A DNA stretch of 64,000 nucleotides from Candidatus Nitrotoga sp. LAW (GTDB taxonomy: Bacteria > Pseudomonadota > Gammaproteobacteria > Burkholderiales > Gallionellaceae), in assembly GCA_003402315.1 (NCBI GenBank), contig QFXI01000009.1:62001-126000 (forward strand), read 5' to 3'. The translations under genes and the position numbers were made by a program. Below, piece by piece: positions 9,227 through 17,862 of the stretch (position 1 is the first letter of the stretch; each line of letters opens with the position of its first letter). The notes below the pieces were generated by a model that was not told where the DNA came from, did no database searches, and worked only from the letters and a program-made list of their open reading frames with translations.

Positions 9227-10319
9227 GGCACGAATTATCCATGAACCTTGCTGAGTTATTGATGAGTCTCATTGCGCATGAAGAAAGAAGACGCAAGGAA
9301 ATAAACAAGGGGGGCGCAAGCAAGTTATCCGCATGCACCGGAAGGGGATGTTGGAGATGCAAATCGTCGAACACAGCGGTCTTAGTTGGTGCGCGGTGAA
9401 TGCTGGGATCAAACGCCATTCAGGGGCAGGCGCTTGCGCACTCAAACCTGAAGCGCGGGGCAAGAAGCAAGGCAGCGGTCGAGCGTTGAGCGAGGCACAA
9501 GAAGCGACCGTCAGGCAGATCATCTGCGACAAGCGACCGGAACAATTGAAGATGGCATTTGCATTGTGGAATCGTGCTGCGGTCGTACAACTGATTGGGC
9601 GCGAATGCGGGATCAGCCTTTCTGTGCGCGGCGTAGGGAACTACCTCAAGCACTGGGGCTTCACCCCGCAAAGCCGATCAAGAAGGCGTATGAACAACGG
9701 CCTGAAGCCGTGCAGGCATGGTTGGGTAAGGACTATCCGGAGATTGAGCAGCGCACCAAGGCAGAGGGTGCCAAGATTCATTGGGGCGACGAAACGATGG
9801 TCGTGCACACTGATGTGCGCGGTCGAAGTTACGCGCCAATTGGCAAGACGCCAGTGACCTTTGCGGTCGGCGGAACACGCCAGAAGCTATCGATGATTGG
9901 CTACCATCACCAACCAAGGCAAGACGCGCTGAATGATCATTGATAAGGCGTTCAACTCGGACAAGCTAATCGAGTTTCTGGAAGCTCTGACCAAAGATGC
10001 GGGGAGGAAAGTGTTCTGATCCTCGATAACCTGCGAGTGCCTCACAGCAAGCCGGTCAAGAAATGGGCGGACGAACACAAGGAAAAAATTGAGCTGTTCT
10101 ATTTGACCAGCTACAGCCCCGAGCTGAATCCAGAAGAACGGCTGAATGCCGACTTGAAGCATGCCATCTCGACCAAGGTTCCGGCGCGCACGAAGGCCAA
10201 ACTGAAGGCCGCAGCAACCAAACACATTCAGGCGCTGGAAAAATCACCTGAATGCATCAAAAAATACTTCCAGGATTCACGCATAAAATATGCTTCGTGA
10301 TTCACGGATAAAACGGGCC
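9227..10319 (+). mobile_element. Degenerate IS630-family insertion sequence
   Basis: About 1.09 kb bounded by imperfect terminal inverted repeats: 9227-9245 (GGCACGAATTATCCATGAA) and the complement of 10301-10319 (GGCCCGTTTTATCCGTGAA), 15 of 19 matching by eye. Size, DDE transposase content and single-ORF layout fit IS630. No clear TA target duplication was seen. The transposase is broken in several places, so this copy is dead unless supplied in trans. Confidence 0.8.
9278..10300 (+). pseudogene. IS630-family transposase, multiply frameshifted
   Basis: The DDE transposase can be reassembled only across three reading frames. The N-terminus MKKEDARK (9278) runs into a stop and a small deletion before the frame carrying RKQVIRMHRKGM resumes near 9325. 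About 9671 one A is missing (CGCAAAGCC where four A are expected). Near 9899 an extra G shifts the frame back. TGG is changed to TGA at 9930-9932, and near 10016 one C is missing. The segments still read IHWGDETMVVHTDVRGRSY, IIDKAFNSDKLIEFLEAL and SYSPELNPEERLNADLKHA, i.e. the DDE core of IS630 transposases. At least five lesions make this an old inactive copy. Confidence 0.85.
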
Positions 10320-10470
10320 GGATCAATAGATAACGGCAGTTAACCGCTCTCAACCTTCCGGAAAACCCTATGAATACTGGTTTTCTTGGCTACGCGAGCC
10401 AGGGACACGAGCCCGCTAAAAAATTGAAAACCCCAGGTGTAAAGTTTTTCGACAAAGAGGATTAAAGGGG

Positions 10471-10566
10471 TCAGAGCCCTTTCACACTTGGCATCACCTT
10501 CGACCGCCCACGTCGATCATAGCCCACTTTGCATCCTAGCGCCTGCTTGATCTGCGCACGGAATCG
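10471..10566 (-). pseudogene. C-terminal scrap of a REP-associated (Y1-type) transposase
   Basis: On the minus strand a frame of 31 codons reads RFRAQIKQALGCKVGYDRRG and then RSKVMPSVKGL before a stop at 10471. The pattern RF..QI...LG.....R.GR resembles the C-terminal tail of IS200-like REP-associated tyrosine transposases. The DNA around the stop (AAAGGGGTCAGAGCCCTTT) is the kind of palindrome often seen next to those genes. Stops lie directly upstream, so only the tail survives. Identification rests on short similarity and is tentative. Confidence 0.4.
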
Positions 10567-10629
10567 TTAAGATTATGTGCCCAAACATCCTGCTTTGCTC
10601 AATAAAATCATAAGTGTAAATTTTACGGC

Positions 10630-10651
10630 AAAAAAGCGCCCCGAAGGGCGC
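10630..10651 (-). terminator. Rho-independent terminator of the subtilase gene
   Basis: On the minus strand a GCGCCC-TTCG-GGGCGC hairpin with a UUCG-type tetraloop is followed by a run of six T. It lies about 27 bases beyond the stop codon of the S8 peptidase. Confidence 0.85.
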
Positions 10652-10677
10652 CTAAACAATCCGCAAAATTATGCTAT

Positions 10678-12540
10678 CTATTTATTAACCGTTACTGTCT
10701 TACTGGTTATGTTATTCGCAGCATCATACGCTTGCACAGTTGCACTATGCGCACCCTTGGCTATGTTGCGGGTATTCCAGTTGTAACTCAGAGAGTTTCC
10801 ATAAGCGGTGGCGACTTGCTTGCCGTCTATACTCAGGACGATTTTAGCGACACTCTGGTCATCAGTGGCCGTTACTTTAATAGCCTGCTTATTGGAGACT
10901 GTCATGCCATCAACCAAGTTGAAACTGCTAATTACAGGTGCAACAGTGTCACTGCCAATGGTTACCGAAACGGTGGGTGAAACGCCAATGTTGCCTGCCG
11001 CGTCATAGGCATAGGCAACAAGGGTGTAAGCACCGTTTGCGAGTGCTGAGGTATCCCAGGAAAAAGCAAAGGGCGCATTGTCGTCAGTAGCAAATTTTTG
11101 ACCGTTAACATACAGCTCGACACGGCTTACTCCTATATTGTCGGAATATTTTACATCGACCGGAACACTACCGGATACCTTGCTGCCGACCGGTGAGGTG
11201 ATGAGAATATCTGGCGCCTGGGTATCCAGGCTAATAGCTGTTTTAATGATTGATCGAGCGGCTGTCACGGCTTTGGCTGCATCAATCCGGCCCGCGCCAT
11301 AGTAAATATCGTAGCCAGCTGCACCCAAATCAAGTGCGGTTGATTTGAGAATCTGGTCAATATCAGCAGGACTAATGTTATTGTTGGCCGAGATCATCAG
11401 CGCGGCTGTCGCTGCCACAATAGGACTAGCAAAAGAAGTGCCCCAATTACTGGAATAGCCACCGCCCATGGAAGGAGCGTAAATGCTTACACCGGGAGCA
11501 GCAAGGTCAACATAATTACCATAACTCGAAAAACTGGCGCGCTGATCGCTGCTATCGGTGGCAGCCACGCTCAGCATGGAATCGTTTGCAGCAATATCTA
11601 CAAGTCCGCTGCTGTTACCTGCCGCGACCACTACAACACCGCCTTTGCTGCGCATATATTGCGCGGCAGACTGAATAGTGGCACTGCCAGAGAGATTATC
11701 AAAGCTGCAATTGACAACCTTGGCACCGTGATCTGCGGCCCAATTGATGCCCTGCGCCACGATGCTCCAATATGTCATACCTTCGGGCGAACCGATGCGC
11801 ACCGGCATAATTTTCGCGCCCCAGGCAACACCTGCGCTGCCTGTGCTATTGTTAGCCGCCATCGCCGCCGTGCCAGCCACCTTGGTACCATGTCCAGTGA
11901 CATCACTCGTATTGGAATTGTTATCGTAAAAGTTCCAACCTGACACTATATTAGGAGCCAGTTCAGGGTGGGTGGCATCAATGCCGGAATCCAGAATGGC
12001 AATAATCACACCACTACCGTTAGCACTATCCCAAGCTGTGGGTGCTTGAATTTTTGGCAGTGCCCAGCTACTACTATAAGATGGATCGGTCACGGATGCT
12101 GCATGGGTAACTGCCATATCCAACTCAACGTATTTTAATCTGTGGTCTTTCTTTAATTCGCGCATGACCTCCACTTCATCAGCATCTTCCGGCAGTTCGA
12201 CTACATGGGCATTGAGTTTTTTGAGGTGGATTCTGGATTTGCCGTTGTGGGGCTTCAATGCATTCTCAAATTCACCAACGGCTAAACCAGCACGTGGCGC
12301 AATCAGCAAACGGCCTTTTGCCCAACCTACAAAGGCTTGAGTGCGAGCGGGTGTGGCATTTTGTACAATCCCCCCCTCCCCGTCCTGGACCGAGACGGAA
12401 GGCGCAGCATGACTTACACTGGCACTTCCTGCCAAAATGGCAGCCAGGAGAAGCGAACGTGCGAAACTGAGCTTATCGCCCAATTGACCGCAATGGCTGT
12501 TGTCAGAAAATGGAACTGAAAATTGATGTTGGCGTGGCAT
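10678..12540 (-). CDS. Secreted subtilisin-like serine protease (S8) with Ig-like domains
   Basis: Exported 620-residue protease. Signal peptide near residues 24-47 (SLLLAAILAGSASVSHAAPS); an inhibitor-like propeptide region follows (FVGWAKGRLLIAPRAGL to LKYVELDMAV). The S8 catalytic triad is visible: Asp184 in AILDSGIDATHPE, His217 in TGHGTKVAGT, oxyanion Asn309 in AAGNS and Ser369 in GTSFASP. From about residue 445 two Ig-like domains follow (ITSPVGSKVSGSVPVDVKYS and a second starting near ISSFNLVDGM), each ending in a YDAAGN or YDAANN motif. The ATG at 12540 has AAGGAG seven bases upstream. Its leader carries a GEMM-like riboswitch, so expression is probably controlled by c-di-GMP. Substrate unknown; surface adhesin or matrix protein processing is plausible. 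Confidence 0.9.
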   Translation of the reverse strand: MPRQHQFSVPFSDNSHCGQLGDKLSFARSLLLAAILAGSASVSHAAPSVSVQDGEGGIVQNATPARTQAFVGWAKGRLLIAPRAGLAVGEFENALKPHNGKSRIHLKKLNAHVVELPEDADEVEVMRELKKDHRLKYVELDMAVTHAASVTDPSYSSSWALPKIQAPTAWDSANGSGVIIAILDSGIDATHPELAPNIVSGWNFYDNNSNTSDVTGHGTKVAGTAAMAANNSTGSAGVAWGAKIMPVRIGSPEGMTYWSIVAQGINWAADHGAKVVNCSFDNLSGSATIQSAAQYMRSKGGVVVVAAGNSSGLVDIAANDSMLSVAATDSSDQRASFSSYGNYVDLAAPGVSIYAPSMGGGYSSNWGTSFASPIVAATAALMISANNNISPADIDQILKSTALDLGAAGYDIYYGAGRIDAAKAVTAARSIIKTAISLDTQAPDILITSPVGSKVSGSVPVDVKYSDNIGVSRVELYVNGQKFATDDNAPFAFSWDTSALANGAYTLVAYAYDAAGNIGVSPTVSVTIGSDTVAPVISSFNLVDGMTVSNKQAIKVTATDDQSVAKIVLSIDGKQVATAYGNSLSYNWNTRNIAKGAHSATVQAYDAANNITSKTVTVNK

Positions 12541-12541
12541 G

Positions 12542-12611
12542 TCAGGCTCCTTAAATTGGGTTAGCAGTCTGCTGATAAAGCAAATGAACACACCAAGGAC
12601 TTAAAGCCTGA
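12542..12611 (-). promoter_or_regulatory. Candidate riboswitch expression platform (anti-Shine-Dalgarno)
   Basis: The ribosome site region reads AAGGAGCCTGA on the minus strand (complement of 12542-12552). Upstream in the same leader, the complement of 12595-12611 reads TCAGGC, six bulged bases, then TCCTT, which can pair over 11 positions with that site. The TCAGGCT segment also lies just 3' of the aptamer and can alternatively pair with AGCTGA (complement of 12689-12694) 5' of the aptamer as a P1-like helix. That would free the ribosome site when ligand is bound (an ON switch). The pairing is visible; the switching direction is inference. Confidence 0.45.
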
Positions 12612-12695
12612 GTATTCTGGTAACTCCGCTATCTTTAATTCCAAGACCGGAAGCTTTGCGTCCCCACCTCGCGATGGGTTTGCCTTTTTCAGCTA
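12612..12695 (-). ncRNA. Cyclic-di-GMP class I (GEMM) riboswitch aptamer
   Basis: The leader of the subtilase gene matches the GEMM-I core on the minus strand. In order: GGCAAACC; a stem CCCATC/GGTGGG closed by a GCGA (GNRA) tetraloop; GGGACGCAAAGC; TTCCGG; a variable loop; and TAGCGGAGTTACC. These are the conserved blocks of the class I c-di-GMP aptamer, in the correct order and spacing, with the tetraloop docked against its expected receptor strand. It is about 70 nt from the start codon of the protease. I base this on remembered consensus, not on a covariance search. Confidence 0.85.
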
Positions 12696-12729
12696 TTTAA
12701 GTGAATCGACAATATTTTGATAAACTTTA

Positions 12730-12870
12730 GGGCATTTCTAAAAATTCAGATTTCGTCACAATACGTCGTTACTCACAAAAAATGTTTCCTTACATATCAA
12801 TTATATGCTGCGTCAACATTTTTTATTCGCGCCTAGCTTTGTTTAGAACTCTTAATTTTTAGAAGTGCCC
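12730..12870 (-). repeat. 141-bp MITE-like repeat, copy 1
   Basis: A palindrome-ended repeat with termini GGGCATTTCTAAAAATT and, as complement of the other end, GGGCACTTCTAAAAATT (one mismatch in 17). It has no coding capacity. Copy 2 lies 306 bases away in opposite orientation and differs at about six positions by eye, so both are recent. It lies upstream of the subtilase leader and may carry its promoter region. The autonomous partner is not in this window. Confidence 0.75.
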
Positions 12871-13176
12871 TCTAGGGTATCAATAAAAAATCCCATAAAA
12901 CTTTTCGGGACTAGAACCTTTCTGGGCTTGCATGGTACAAGCTCAAATTATTATCTTTGCATCGTCTATCTTAGCATCGTCACCGGCATCAAAATTTCAT
13001 CAGCCTTCAGGATTCCTGGAGTTCATTTGTAAATGCCGACAGTTATGTTCCTCCAAAAATTATTCTTAAAAAGATGCTGGCAAACATGCCGACATTTTAA
13101 CAACAAACTCAAAAAGCAATATATATGCCACAAACTATAAAACAATATTTAAACAATTACTTGTATGTTGATTGTT

Positions 13177-13317
13177 GGGCACCTCTAAAAATTAAGAGTT
13201 CTAAACAAAACTAGGCGCGAATAAAAAATGTTGACGCAGCATATAATTGATATGTAAGGAAACATTTTTTGTGAGTAACGACGTATTGTGACGAAATCTG
13301 CATTTTTAGAGGCGCCC
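13177..13317 (+). repeat. 141-bp MITE-like repeat, copy 2 (inverted)
   Basis: Inverse complement of the repeat at 12730-12870, with ends GGGCACCTCTAAAAATT and GGGCGCCTCTAAAAATG. Taken together, 12730-13317 can be read as one 588-bp element with 141-bp inverted ends, and the dinucleotide TA flanks it on both sides (12728-12729 and 13318-13319). The 306 bp between the copies is AT-rich with no gene I can support. Confidence 0.75.
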
Positions 13318-13712
13318 TATTGATATATTTCTATAAAATGGTCAGCTGTAACAACAATAAAGTGTCGTTTTTTACAGACAGTATTATTTTAAATTTTATT
13401 AACCAATTGAATAATAACTTTAGTTTTTGTCGCCAAAATAAAACATCCTCGCACATCAAGTGCAATGAGCCGTTGTAAAGAATTCAGTATTGGCAGCACT
13501 TCTGCGACGAGATGTATTTTTCAGCATTAGTTGCCGGTTAATTCATCGCAGACCGTACGGGTTTCGGAAACGGATTAGTGAAATGGATAATAATACATAT
13601 TAGGCTTGATGATAAACGCGAGGCTCGCAAACAACTTACCATCTGCATGATGGCTTAAAATGGCTCCTTGAAGCCTAAATATTGTAGGGCACTTCGAAAT
13701 AGAAATAGCGTA
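13318..13712. other. AT-rich intergenic region without recognisable gene
   Basis: Nearly 400 bases between the second MITE copy and the Sel1-repeat gene. It is AT-rich, has no open frame of note and no familiar RNA motif. A GGGCACTTC at 13687-13695 resembles the start of the MITE terminus but diverges after nine bases. Confidence 0.4.
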
Positions 13713-14642
13713 TTACTTTTTATGTTTTTTCATCCACTCACTGGCCCGTCGCTGAGCCTCGGCAATTTCGGCTGGCGTCATGAATGATTCCACAATCCCA
13801 AGTCCGCTTCCTATATCTGCGTCATCGCCCATGCCAGCAATATTATTGACCCATTCACCAGCAACTTTAAACCACTTGCCACCTGCGCCAGCAATATTGA
13901 ACCACTTATGTGCTTCAATGTAGTCCCGGGGAACACCCAAGCCCATGTCATACATGACTCCAAGATTATTTTGGGCTTCCACATCGCCTTGTTCTGCTGC
14001 TTTATTCCACCAAAACACAGCTTGTTGGGTATCCTGAGGCACACCTATACCATTATCATACATGAACCCCAGTTTAAATTGAGCGTGTACGACGCCCTGC
14101 TCTGCTGCCTTACCATACCAGAACACCGCCTGTTCGTCGTCTTGAACAACGCCGTTGCCCTCTTCATACATAACGCCCAATTTGTATTGGGCCTGCGCAA
14201 TCCCCTGCTCTGCTGCCTTGCCATACCAAGACACAGCCTGCTTGTAGTCCTGAGTAACACCCTGGCCTTTCTCATACATGAGACCTAGCGTGTATTGCGC
14301 CAATGCATCTCCTTTCTCCACCGCCTTGTTATACCAATGCACAGCCTGCTCGTAATCTTGTGTAACGCCCTGACCTTTGTAATACATAACTCCCAAATTG
14401 AATTGGGCCTCCGCAAACCCCTGATCTGCGACCTTGCGATACCAATGCATAGCCTGTTGGTAGTCTTTTTTAATCCCTTGCCCATCGGCATACATACCTG
14501 CCAAATAAAACTGCGCTTCCACATGTCCATGCTCTGCAGCTTTTTTTAAGGATTCAGCAGCTTTTATATAGTCCTTGCGGTCGACAAACTTCATCCCTTC
14601 CTCGAAGTTTTTTGAAACATCTTGAGGTGTCAGTGCCACCAT
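13713..14642 (-). CDS. Sel1-like repeat protein
   Basis: A 309-residue protein built from about six or seven tandem 36-residue Sel1-like (TPR-related) repeats, each of the form AQ..LG.MY..G.GV.QDY.QA..WY.KAAEQG. The N-terminus (MVALTPQDVSKNFEEGMKF) has no signal peptide, so it is probably cytoplasmic. The C-terminus ends in a helical, Lys-rich tail (AEAQRRASEWMKKHKK). Such proteins act as protein-protein scaffolds; no partner is evident. The frame extends to 14723, but the ATG at 14642 has an AAGGAT site. The gene stands alone in an accessory region. Confidence 0.85.
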   Translation of the reverse strand: MVALTPQDVSKNFEEGMKFVDRKDYIKAAESLKKAAEHGHVEAQFYLAGMYADGQGIKKDYQQAMHWYRKVADQGFAEAQFNLGVMYYKGQGVTQDYEQAVHWYNKAVEKGDALAQYTLGLMYEKGQGVTQDYKQAVSWYGKAAEQGIAQAQYKLGVMYEEGNGVVQDDEQAVFWYGKAAEQGVVHAQFKLGFMYDNGIGVPQDTQQAVFWWNKAAEQGDVEAQNNLGVMYDMGLGVPRDYIEAHKWFNIAGAGGKWFKVAGEWVNNIAGMGDDADIGSGLGIVESFMTPAEIAEAQRRASEWMKKHKK

Positions 14643-14959
14643 AAAATTATCCTTCCTATAAAATAACCACTTGTACTCACTTATTACCAATTTTACCCCA
14701 GAACAACTCCGATTTCCTCCCACTGCTGGCTATACGATTCACGCCAAAGAAATACGCCGCCAACCTCCATAAGGTTTGCGATTAATCTGAGTACACCAGG
14801 ATAAAATTTTTAACCGCCTATACCTACATATTAACCATTGATCAATATCTGACCGATAGATTTTGAAGAATGACTGACTTCTGGTAAAGTTGCACGCTGT
14901 CTAAAAATAGTGCGCGCAACCTTGAGATAGCGAAGGTAGTAGCTAGGAGATGTAAATAA

Positions 14960-16276
14960 ATGCTAAACCCAAACACCCTGACACAAGAAAAAAAAATAAA
15001 GCTGCGTTGGTTTGTTGCTTTATCTAGCCTGCCCTTGCTTGGCGTGGTGACTGCATTTGGAATTGTACCGCAGCCTGACACTCCTTATACTACATCCCTT
15101 ACAATGGTCGCGGAAGAAATCGTCCTGCCCCACGATACGCCAACTATTACTAGCATAACCAATTCCAAGGCCGCCACATACTGGCGCAATGAACGCGTAC
15201 AACGTGGCGATACAGTAACTGAACTGCTGCGCCGTATGCAGGTAGACGACCCCTCCGCAAGCGAATATCTGCGTCGCAACCAAGCTGCAGCATCCTTCCG
15301 TCAACTTGCCACAGGTAAATTCGTGCAAGCTGAAACCAATGCAGATGGTAATCTTCTAGCGTTGCGTTACCTGGATAACAACGGTAACCAGACCCTTATT
15401 GAGAAAAGGGTTAACGACTTCAAGACCAGCATACAGCCCCCCCTGCTTGAACAACGTTTGCTCATGCGTACTGGAGAGATTAGTAGCACACTCTTTGCCG
15501 CGACTGATGCAATTGGCCTGCCGGAATCTACCGCTAACCAATTGGCTGAAATTTTTGGTAGTAATATCGACTTCCATCGTGACCTACGCAAAGGAGACAA
15601 ATTCAGCGTAGTTTACGAAATGGATTATAACAACGGCGAACCGGTTCGTGCCGGACGCATTCGGGCGGCCGAGTTCGTCAATCAAGGCAAGAGCTATCGT
15701 GTAGTGTACTTTAAAACTGACAGTAATCACGGCGATTATTACACGCCGGATGGTAAGAGCATACGAAAGGCTTTTTTGCGCTCACCACTTGAATTTTCAC
15801 GCATTAGCTCCGGTTTCAGCCTATCGCGCTTTCACCCAGTACTGAATACATGGCGTGCGCATAAAGGTGTGGATTATGCCGCAGCGCTGGGTACCAAGGT
15901 AAAAGTCACTGCCGATGGGACAGTATCCTTTGTCGGCAAACAAGGCGGTTATGGCAATGTTGTGATAGTAGAGCATCAAAGCCGCCACACCACCGTGTAT
16001 GGGCATCTATCACGTTTCGCTAACGGCTTGCGCCGCGGCCAGCGTGTGGGGCAAGGGGACATTATTGGCTTTGTCGGTATGACTGGCTTGGCCACAGGTC
16101 CACACTTGCATTATGAATTCATGGTTAATGCTCAACATCGCGACCCCTTGCGTGCCGCATTACCGGATGCCGCCCCATTAGATAATACGCAGAAACTTGC
16201 CTTCCAAGAAGCTACCCGCAGTCTGACCGCCCGTTTGGGCGTGTTACGCGATACTAACCTGGCCAAACTTGACTGA
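14960..16276 (+). CDS. M23 family peptidoglycan endopeptidase (LytM domain)
   Basis: A 438-residue envelope enzyme likely to cleave peptidoglycan cross-links. Residues 16-36 form an uncleaved anchor or signal segment (RWFVALSSLPLLGVVTAFGI). A domain with a LysM/OapA-like flavour (RVQRGDTVTELLRRM) follows, then the C-terminal LytM domain with zinc ligands His301 and Asp305 (AHKGVDYAA), catalytic His349 (YGHLS) and the HLH motif (GPHLHYEF, residues 380-387). The ATG has an AGGAGA site. Its stop overlaps the start of anmK by eight bases, so peptidoglycan opening and anhydro-MurNAc recycling are encoded as one unit. Confidence 0.9.
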   Translation: MLNPNTLTQEKKIKLRWFVALSSLPLLGVVTAFGIVPQPDTPYTTSLTMVAEEIVLPHDTPTITSITNSKAATYWRNERVQRGDTVTELLRRMQVDDPSASEYLRRNQAAASFRQLATGKFVQAETNADGNLLALRYLDNNGNQTLIEKRVNDFKTSIQPPLLEQRLLMRTGEISSTLFAATDAIGLPESTANQLAEIFGSNIDFHRDLRKGDKFSVVYEMDYNNGEPVRAGRIRAAEFVNQGKSYRVVYFKTDSNHGDYYTPDGKSIRKAFLRSPLEFSRISSGFSLSRFHPVLNTWRAHKGVDYAAALGTKVKVTADGTVSFVGKQGGYGNVVIVEHQSRHTTVYGHLSRFANGLRRGQRVGQGDIIGFVGMTGLATGPHLHYEFMVNAQHRDPLRAALPDAAPLDNTQKLAFQEATRSLTARLGVLRDTNLAKLD

Positions 16277-17405
16277 ACAAAATCACGCTGAGCAGACTCA
16301 AATAGTCCAGAACCATTCTGAATTTTATATAGGCATCATGTCCGGCACTAGCTTGGACGGCATTGATGTTGTCTTAGTTGATTTCTCCACCAGCTCCCCC
16401 AAATTGCTCGCTACCTCCTTCCAAGCTTACGGAAGGGGGCTGAAGGATGCGCTGCTAACCTTACATCACCCTGCGCATGATGAGCTGCATCAGATGCAGT
16501 TAATCAATAATGAATTGGCGGGTTTGTATGCGGCAGCAACGGCAACCTTACTGCACACAACCAACATCATGCCCGATCAAATACGCGCTATTGGCTGCCA
16601 TGGGCAGACTATACGCCACCGCCCTAACGAAGGTTATACTCTGCAACTCGGTAATGCGGCCTTGCTGGCCGAATTGAGCGGCATTACTGTAGTTAGTGAC
16701 TTCCGCAGCCGCGACATCGCCGCAGGAGGACAGGGCGCTCCACTCGTTCCTGCTTTCCACGACAAAGTATTGCGTCACCCAAGCATTCATCGCGTTATTG
16801 TCAACATCGGTGGCATCAGTAACCTTACTAACCTACCACCCAAACGTCATACGGTAGGCTTTGATTGCGGCCCGGGCAACATGTTGATGGATGCATGGAT
16901 TGCTCTACAGCGCGGAGAACCTTACGATCAAGACGGTGCGTGGGCCGCCAGCGGACAGATCATTCCAGCGCTGTTACATAAGTTGCTGGATGAACCTTTT
17001 TTGCATGCCATACCACCGAAAAGCAGCGGGCGTGATTTGTTTAACCTAGCCTGGCTGAACGGTAAGCTACGTGGCGGCGAATTACCTGTCGACGTACAGG
17101 CCACTTTACTCGCATTTAGCAGCCGCGTTATTTCAGACGCGATCCATCGTTTTTGTGATGGCGCGCAAGAAATTTATTTGTGTGGTGGTGGTGCGCGCAA
17201 TCAAGCTTTAGTGCGAAGCTTGGGTATCTCCTTGCCAGATTGCCGTATTCAAGCCACTGACACATTAGGCATGGAAGCTGATTGGCTGGAGGCCATCGCT
17301 TTTGCCTGGCTGGCACAGCAACGTTTATATGGTTATAGCGTCAATTTGGTCACGGTTACTGGCGCACGTCACCCATGCGTACTCGGCGCAATTTATTCGG
17401 CTTAA
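16269..17405 (+). CDS. anmK: Anhydro-N-acetylmuramic acid kinase
   Basis: Cytoplasmic kinase that converts 1,6-anhydro-MurNAc plus ATP to MurNAc 6-phosphate in cell-wall recycling. The phosphate-binding signature GIMSGTSLDGIDVVLVDF is near the N-terminus. Then come GCHGQTIRHRP, the catalytic-region VVSDFRSRDIAAGGQGAPLV and the second ATP motif GFDCGPGNMLMDAW; the C-terminus has EIYLCGGGARN. The 378-residue length is normal. The start is TTG at 16269, overlapping the M23 gene by eight bases, which implies translational coupling. Confidence 0.95.
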   Translation: MTEQNHAEQTQIVQNHSEFYIGIMSGTSLDGIDVVLVDFSTSSPKLLATSFQAYGRGLKDALLTLHHPAHDELHQMQLINNELAGLYAAATATLLHTTNIMPDQIRAIGCHGQTIRHRPNEGYTLQLGNAALLAELSGITVVSDFRSRDIAAGGQGAPLVPAFHDKVLRHPSIHRVIVNIGGISNLTNLPPKRHTVGFDCGPGNMLMDAWIALQRGEPYDQDGAWAASGQIIPALLHKLLDEPFLHAIPPKSSGRDLFNLAWLNGKLRGGELPVDVQATLLAFSSRVISDAIHRFCDGAQEIYLCGGGARNQALVRSLGISLPDCRIQATDTLGMEADWLEAIAFAWLAQQRLYGYSVNLVTVTGARHPCVLGAIYSA

Positions 17406-17585
17406 TTTTAATTTCATTTGTATAAGCAATAGTGAAATCCGCGAGTTATGCAAGCTGTTATCCCTTTGAAGCCAACAACCGCACCGTCTGCTCCAAGCGG
17501 GTCCGCACAGCGAATGATATGGGTTGCAATTGGATACCTTCCGGTCACAGCAGGGTGCACAAAATTTTCTTGCGCCTATGAATTA

Positions 17586-17702
17586 AACCCAGATTGTCCA
17601 TTGGAAGCAGAATCCAATAAAATCAATGGGATTTCTAATGGTATCCATTATAGATTTTCCTTATTTTTCAATGATGCGCTGCTCTAATGGACAATCTGGG
17701 TT
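17586..17702. repeat. Small inverted-repeat (MITE-like) element
   Basis: The 17-bp sequence AACCCAGATTGTCCATT at 17586-17602 recurs as its perfect complement at 17686-17702, and the match continues imperfectly inward (GGAAGCAG against AGAGCAG). The 117-bp segment has no coding capacity and may be a non-autonomous element or IS derivative. The rest of the 457-bp gap between anmK and the ABC transporter shows only a short coding-like minus-strand frame (residues SFAVRTRLEQTVRLLASKG, near 17470) that I cannot identify. Confidence 0.6.
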
Positions 17703-17862
17703 AAACGGAGTCCAATTTAGTGGACGGGCAAGTCATCTGAATTGTGCCGCAAAATGTTACCTGCTAGCGTAAATTAGCAAGTGAAATAAGCGGGTACTGC
17801 CCTGTGGGGCGTACATTACGTGACGCGACTATAATACGTTTATTAATTTTCCTCATATCATC

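Noticed and set aside
13687-13695. Third MITE terminus near the Sel1 gene
   Set aside because: Only GGGCACTTC matches before the sequence diverges; likely chance.
13713-14642. Tandem repeats resembling a CRISPR or minisatellite
   Set aside because: The periodicity is 108 bases and follows the 36-residue Sel1 protein repeats with synonymous variation; there are no identical spaced repeats.
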